A DNA stretch of 6,758 nucleotides from positions 1 to 6,758 of the forward strand of contig WGCB01000612.1 of NCBI GenBank assembly GCA_015494005.1, in the 5' to 3' direction. The stretch comes from Caldilineaceae bacterium. GTDB lineage: Bacteria; Chloroflexota; Anaerolineae; Caldilineales; Caldilineaceae. A program made the position numbers and the translations under genes. Under the pieces are notes generated by a model. That model ran no database searches, was not told where the DNA came from, and was given only the letters and a program-made list of their open reading frames with translations. Shown here in pieces: positions 4,768 through 6,758 of this stretch. Positions within the stretch are counted from its first letter, which is position 1; each line of letters opens with the position of its first letter.

Positions 4768-5379
4768 GTGACAACCGAAACGCCAGAAATTGTTTGGGGG
4801 ATAGACGGCGCTCGTTTGGTCATCAAGTTGGGGGATATTACGAAAGAGGCGGTGGACGCCATCGTGAACGCCGCCAATCAAACGCTGCTGGGCGGCGGGG
4901 GCGTGGACGGCGCCATCCACCGGGCCGCAGGACCTCAGCTGCTGGAGGCCTGTCGGGCCCTGCCGGAAGTGCGTCCCGGTGTGCGCTGTCCCACAGGGGA
5001 AGCTCGCATCACGCCCGGTTTCAACCTGCCAGCCCGCTTTGTGATCCACACGGTGGGGCCGGTCTACCGGGATCCGGCCCGGTCAGCTCCGCTGTTGGCG
5101 GCGGCTTACCGCTCTTCTCTGGAGCTGGCCGTGGAGCACGGGCTCAAGAGCATCGCCTTCCCGGCCATCTCCTGTGGGGCCTATCGCTACCCTCTCGACC
5201 AGGCCGCGGAGATCGCCCTGCGCACGGTGATCGACTTCCTGCGTGAGCGGGACCAGCTGGAGGAAGTGCGTTTCGTCCTCTTCACCCCAGCCACCTACCG
5301 AGCCTGGGAGCGAGCCCTGCGGAAGCTCCAAGGCGAGGCAGGGAAGGGAACTCTCGCCCCAGGATCGACCGGAACCTAG
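4768..5379 (+). CDS. Macro domain protein, MacroD/YmdB-type ADP-ribose (O-acetyl-ADP-ribose) hydrolase
   Basis: A 203-residue single-domain protein. Macro domains bind ADP-ribose; this type removes mono-ADP-ribose from acidic side chains and deacetylates O-acetyl-ADP-ribose in the cytoplasm. Motifs in order: GDIT (22-25), the catalytic loop NAAN (34-37), GGGGVDGAIHRAAG (42-55), HTVGPVY (94-100) and PAISCGAYRYP (132-142), which closes over the distal ribose. Asn37 and Asp47 have the same 10-residue spacing as the catalytic Asn92/Asp102 pair of human MacroD2, so activity is expected. The last 15 residues are a Gly/Thr-rich tail. The GTG start (4768) is backed by AAGGGGG. No ADP-ribosyltransferase or sirtuin is visible nearby, so it is more likely general ADP-ribose clean-up than half of a toxin-antitoxin pair. 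Its TAG stop overlaps the stop of the opposite acyl-CoA-binding gene. Confidence 0.95.
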   Translation: MTTETPEIVWGIDGARLVIKLGDITKEAVDAIVNAANQTLLGGGGVDGAIHRAAGPQLLEACRALPEVRPGVRCPTGEARITPGFNLPARFVIHTVGPVYRDPARSAPLLAAAYRSSLELAVEHGLKSIAFPAISCGAYRYPLDQAAEIALRTVIDFLRERDQLEEVRFVLFTPATYRAWERALRKLQGEAGKGTLAPGSTGT

Positions 5380-5636
5380 CGGTTTTTCAGCTGCTCCACC
5401 AGGTCGATGTAGGCCTGCTTGGCCTCGTCCATGCCCATGCCCTTGAGCTTGGCCCAGGCATCGTACTTGGCCCGACCCACGAAATCCGTGAAGCCCGGAC
5501 GCTTGCCCGAGACATCCCCCGCGGTGGCCTGCTTGTACAGGGCGTAGAGGCGCAGGAGCGTCTCGTTGTCCGGCTTGGACGCCAGCTGCTGCACAGCTTC
5601 CGCCGCCTCCTGGAACTGGGTGGTCAGATCCGCCAT
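5376..5636 (-). CDS. Acyl-CoA-binding protein (ACBP)
   Basis: An 86-residue protein, the same size as eukaryotic ACBP, which sequesters and ferries long-chain acyl-CoA esters in the cytoplasm. It should fold as a four-helix bundle. The family core LYALYKQATAGD (30-41), KRPGFTDFVGRAKYDAW (45-61) and AYIDLVEQL (75-83) is intact. At a constant offset of three from mammalian ACBP it keeps Tyr31, Tyr34, Lys35, Lys57 and Tyr76, which contact the acyl-CoA head group; the usual Trp55 is Tyr58. The second ATG (5636) is preferred because GGAGGA (5641-5646) lies 4 bases before it and it gives the canonical length; an upstream ATG at 5648 would add MEDA. ACBP is near-universal in eukaryotes but patchy in bacteria. 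No fatty-acid genes are next to it. Confidence 0.95.
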   Translation of the reverse strand: MADLTTQFQEAAEAVQQLASKPDNETLLRLYALYKQATAGDVSGKRPGFTDFVGRAKYDAWAKLKGMGMDEAKQAYIDLVEQLKNR

Positions 5637-5704
5637 CGCATCCTCCATGTCCGTGCTCGGCTTTCCAATGTTTATTTTTCAGGCGTCGATGTGGGGCTTT
5701 CGCC

Positions 5705-5733
5705 ATTGTGGCACAGCGCCCGCCGAAACGCAA
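5705..5733 (-). promoter_or_regulatory. Weak candidate promoter of the acyl-CoA-binding protein gene
   Basis: On the minus strand TTGCGT (5733-5728) and CACAAT (5710-5705) are separated by 17 bases, about 70 bases upstream of the ATG at 5636. Matches are only 3 and 4 of 6, so this is a placement guess supported mainly by position. Confidence 0.2.
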
Positions 5734-5757
5734 ATGCAGAAAAAATCGGTGCGGGCC

Positions 5758-5786
5758 TGTACCTTTGGGGCGAAAATCGCTACAAT
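5758..5786 (+). promoter_or_regulatory. Candidate promoter of the channel-like membrane protein gene
   Basis: TACAAT (5781-5786, 5 of 6) is preceded at 17 bases by TGTACC (5758-5763, 3 of 6). Transcription would start near 5793, leaving a leader of about 85 bases to the ATG at 5877. It is the best -10 match in the divergent gap 5637-5876. Confidence 0.35.
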
Positions 5787-5876
5787 GGAGGCGAAGGGGG
5801 CCAAGCCGGTGATCGGGGCTACGGTTTGACCGGTCCACAGGTTTGGCTGTGTTTTTCGAACCACGGGGTGACGAGG

Positions 5877-6758
5877 ATGATCCTGGTGCGAGGTGCGGTT
5901 TTCATCCTGGGGATGAGCGGAGTGCTGCTGGCCCTGCGCTCCACCATCCAGACTTTCGTGCTGCCCCGCAGCGCCCGGGACCGGCTGACCGGTTTCGTCT
6001 TTCGCGCCGTCCGCCGCCTCTTTGACCTGCGCATCCGCTGGATCGACTCCTACCGGGACCAGGACCGGATCATGGCCTTCTACGCGCCCGTCAGCCTGCT
6101 GATCCTCCTGCCCACCTGGCTGGGGATCATCCTGGCCGGCTACATGGCCATGTTCTGGTCCCTGGGGGCGGGCAGCTGGCACCAATCCTTCTGGCTCAGC
6201 GGCTCCTCCCTCTTCACCCTGGGTTTCGCCACCGCGGAGAGCCGTGCCCAGCAGCTCCTCATCTTCAGCGAGGCCACCATCGGCTTGATCCTGGTGGCCC
6301 TGCTCATCGCCTACCTGCCCACCATGTACGGCGCCTTTTCCCGCCGAGAGGCAGCCGTCACCCTGCTGGAGATCCGGGCCGGATCGCCCCCGTCCGCGGC
6401 GGAGATGCTCACCCGTCTCCATCGCCTGGGCGCCCTGGACCGCCTGAGCCAGCACTGGGCCCAGTGGGAGCAGTGGTTCGCGGACCTGGGGGAGAGCCAC
6501 ACCAGTCTGGCCGCGCTGGTTTTCTTCCGTTCGCCCCAGCCAGAGCACTCCTGGCTCACCGCGGCCGGCACGGTCCTGGACGCAGCCTCCCTCCTGGCCT
6601 CCACCGTGGACGTCCCCCGAGACCCCCAGGCCGAGCTCTGCATCCGGGCTGGGTTCGTGGCCCTGCGCCAGATCGCCGACTTCTTCCGCATCCCCTACAA
6701 CCCGGACCCCCACTTCCCCCAGGACCCCATCAGCATCCGCCGCCAGGAGTTCGACGAG
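5877..6758 (+). CDS. Potassium-channel-like membrane protein with degenerate pore filter (3' partial)
   Basis: Open from ATG 5877 to the window edge, 294 residues with no stop. Hydrophobic segments lie at about 4-22, 66-94 and 127-152. Between the last two is a pore-helix-like stretch WLSGSSLFTLGFATA (106-120), in the position of the P-loop and TVGYG filter of two-TM K+ channels but reading TLGFA. The helix after it (TIGLILVALLIAYLPTMYGAF) resembles the inner helix of Ion_trans_2 proteins. From about 155 a cytoplasmic domain begins with RREAAVTLLEIRAGSPPS and includes WEQWFADLGESH and a Leu/Ala-rich helical part. I recall similar tails in bacterial proteins annotated as potassium channel family or hypothetical, but cannot confirm this. 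GGGG (5865-5868) 8 bases upstream supports ATG 5877; an in-frame GTG at 5868 is possible. Ion selectivity is unproven. Confidence 0.7.
   Translation, partial: MILVRGAVFILGMSGVLLALRSTIQTFVLPRSARDRLTGFVFRAVRRLFDLRIRWIDSYRDQDRIMAFYAPVSLLILLPTWLGIILAGYMAMFWSLGAGSWHQSFWLSGSSLFTLGFATAESRAQQLLIFSEATIGLILVALLIAYLPTMYGAFSRREAAVTLLEIRAGSPPSAAEMLTRLHRLGALDRLSQHWAQWEQWFADLGESHTSLAALVFFRSPQPEHSWLTAAGTVLDAASLLASTVDVPRDPQAELCIRAGFVALRQIADFFRIPYNPDPHFPQDPISIRRQEFDE

Noticed and set aside
4768..5636. Macro domain and ACBP genes as a toxin-antitoxin or ADP-ribosylation defence pair (DarTG-like)
   Set aside because: The neighbour is a canonical ACBP, not an ADP-ribosyltransferase, and the genes are convergent rather than co-directional. 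The macro domain is of the MacroD type.
5679..6713. A 344-residue minus-strand open frame opposite the channel-like gene
   Set aside because: Its translation is Gly/Gln/Asp-rich low-complexity sequence, while the plus strand gives clear TM helices. It is a shadow.
1..6758. CRISPR array, insertion sequence, prophage or tRNA
   Set aside because: No regularly spaced direct repeats, transposase, terminal inverted repeats with target duplications, integrase or cloverleaf was found by eye on either strand.

Overview
The window is high-GC bacterial chromosomal DNA (GC-rich by eye throughout, with Shine-Dalgarno-like sites before most starts). It looks like an ordinary, densely packed housekeeping region, with no mobile element, CRISPR array, tRNA or rRNA that I could find. 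The taxon cannot be fixed from sequence alone. A free-living, possibly thermophilic Chloroflexota-type organism is compatible with the gene mix (a groES standing apart from groEL, a bacterial acyl-CoA-binding protein, an ABC-2 drug/NatA-like exporter), but that is only an inference.

Layout from left to right. Bases 1-74 are the proline-rich tail of a plus-strand gene, followed by a strong hairpin terminator (98-136) that mainly serves the minus-strand genes to its right. The minus-strand block 274-3027 reads right to left: an ABC exporter ATPase (GTG start), its six-TM ABC-2 permease translationally coupled by an ATGA overlap, then after about 115 bases an AraC-HTH/O6-alkylguanine-DNA alkyltransferase fusion that lacks the N-terminal Ada sensor domain. 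A 348-base divergent intergenic region (3028-3375) holds good sigma70-type promoter candidates on both strands, a nested hairpin and a perfect 16-base palindrome.

The plus-strand block 3376-4092 encodes a CGWC glutaredoxin-like protein with a lysine-rich N-terminal extension, then a stand-alone GroES with its own likely extended -10 promoter. Three hairpins (4103-4257) separate groES from a convergent minus-strand gene for a 97-residue single-pass membrane protein of unknown function. Divergent from that gene is a MacroD-type macro domain protein (4768-5379) behind a TTGACA-17-TACACT promoter. Its stop codon overlaps tail-to-tail with the stop of a canonical 86-residue acyl-CoA-binding protein on the minus strand, the two stops sharing one CTAG. 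The right end (5877 to the edge) is the start of a plus-strand membrane protein with a potassium-channel-like pore helix and a degenerate filter (TLGFA), continuing past the window.

These genes form several small transcription units for stress and repair (alkylation repair, thiol redox, chaperonin, ADP-ribose metabolism), export and acyl-CoA handling. I see no convincing multi-gene novel system. The most interesting items are the channel-like protein, the small membrane protein, the tailed glutaredoxin, the solo groES and the shared CTAG stop.
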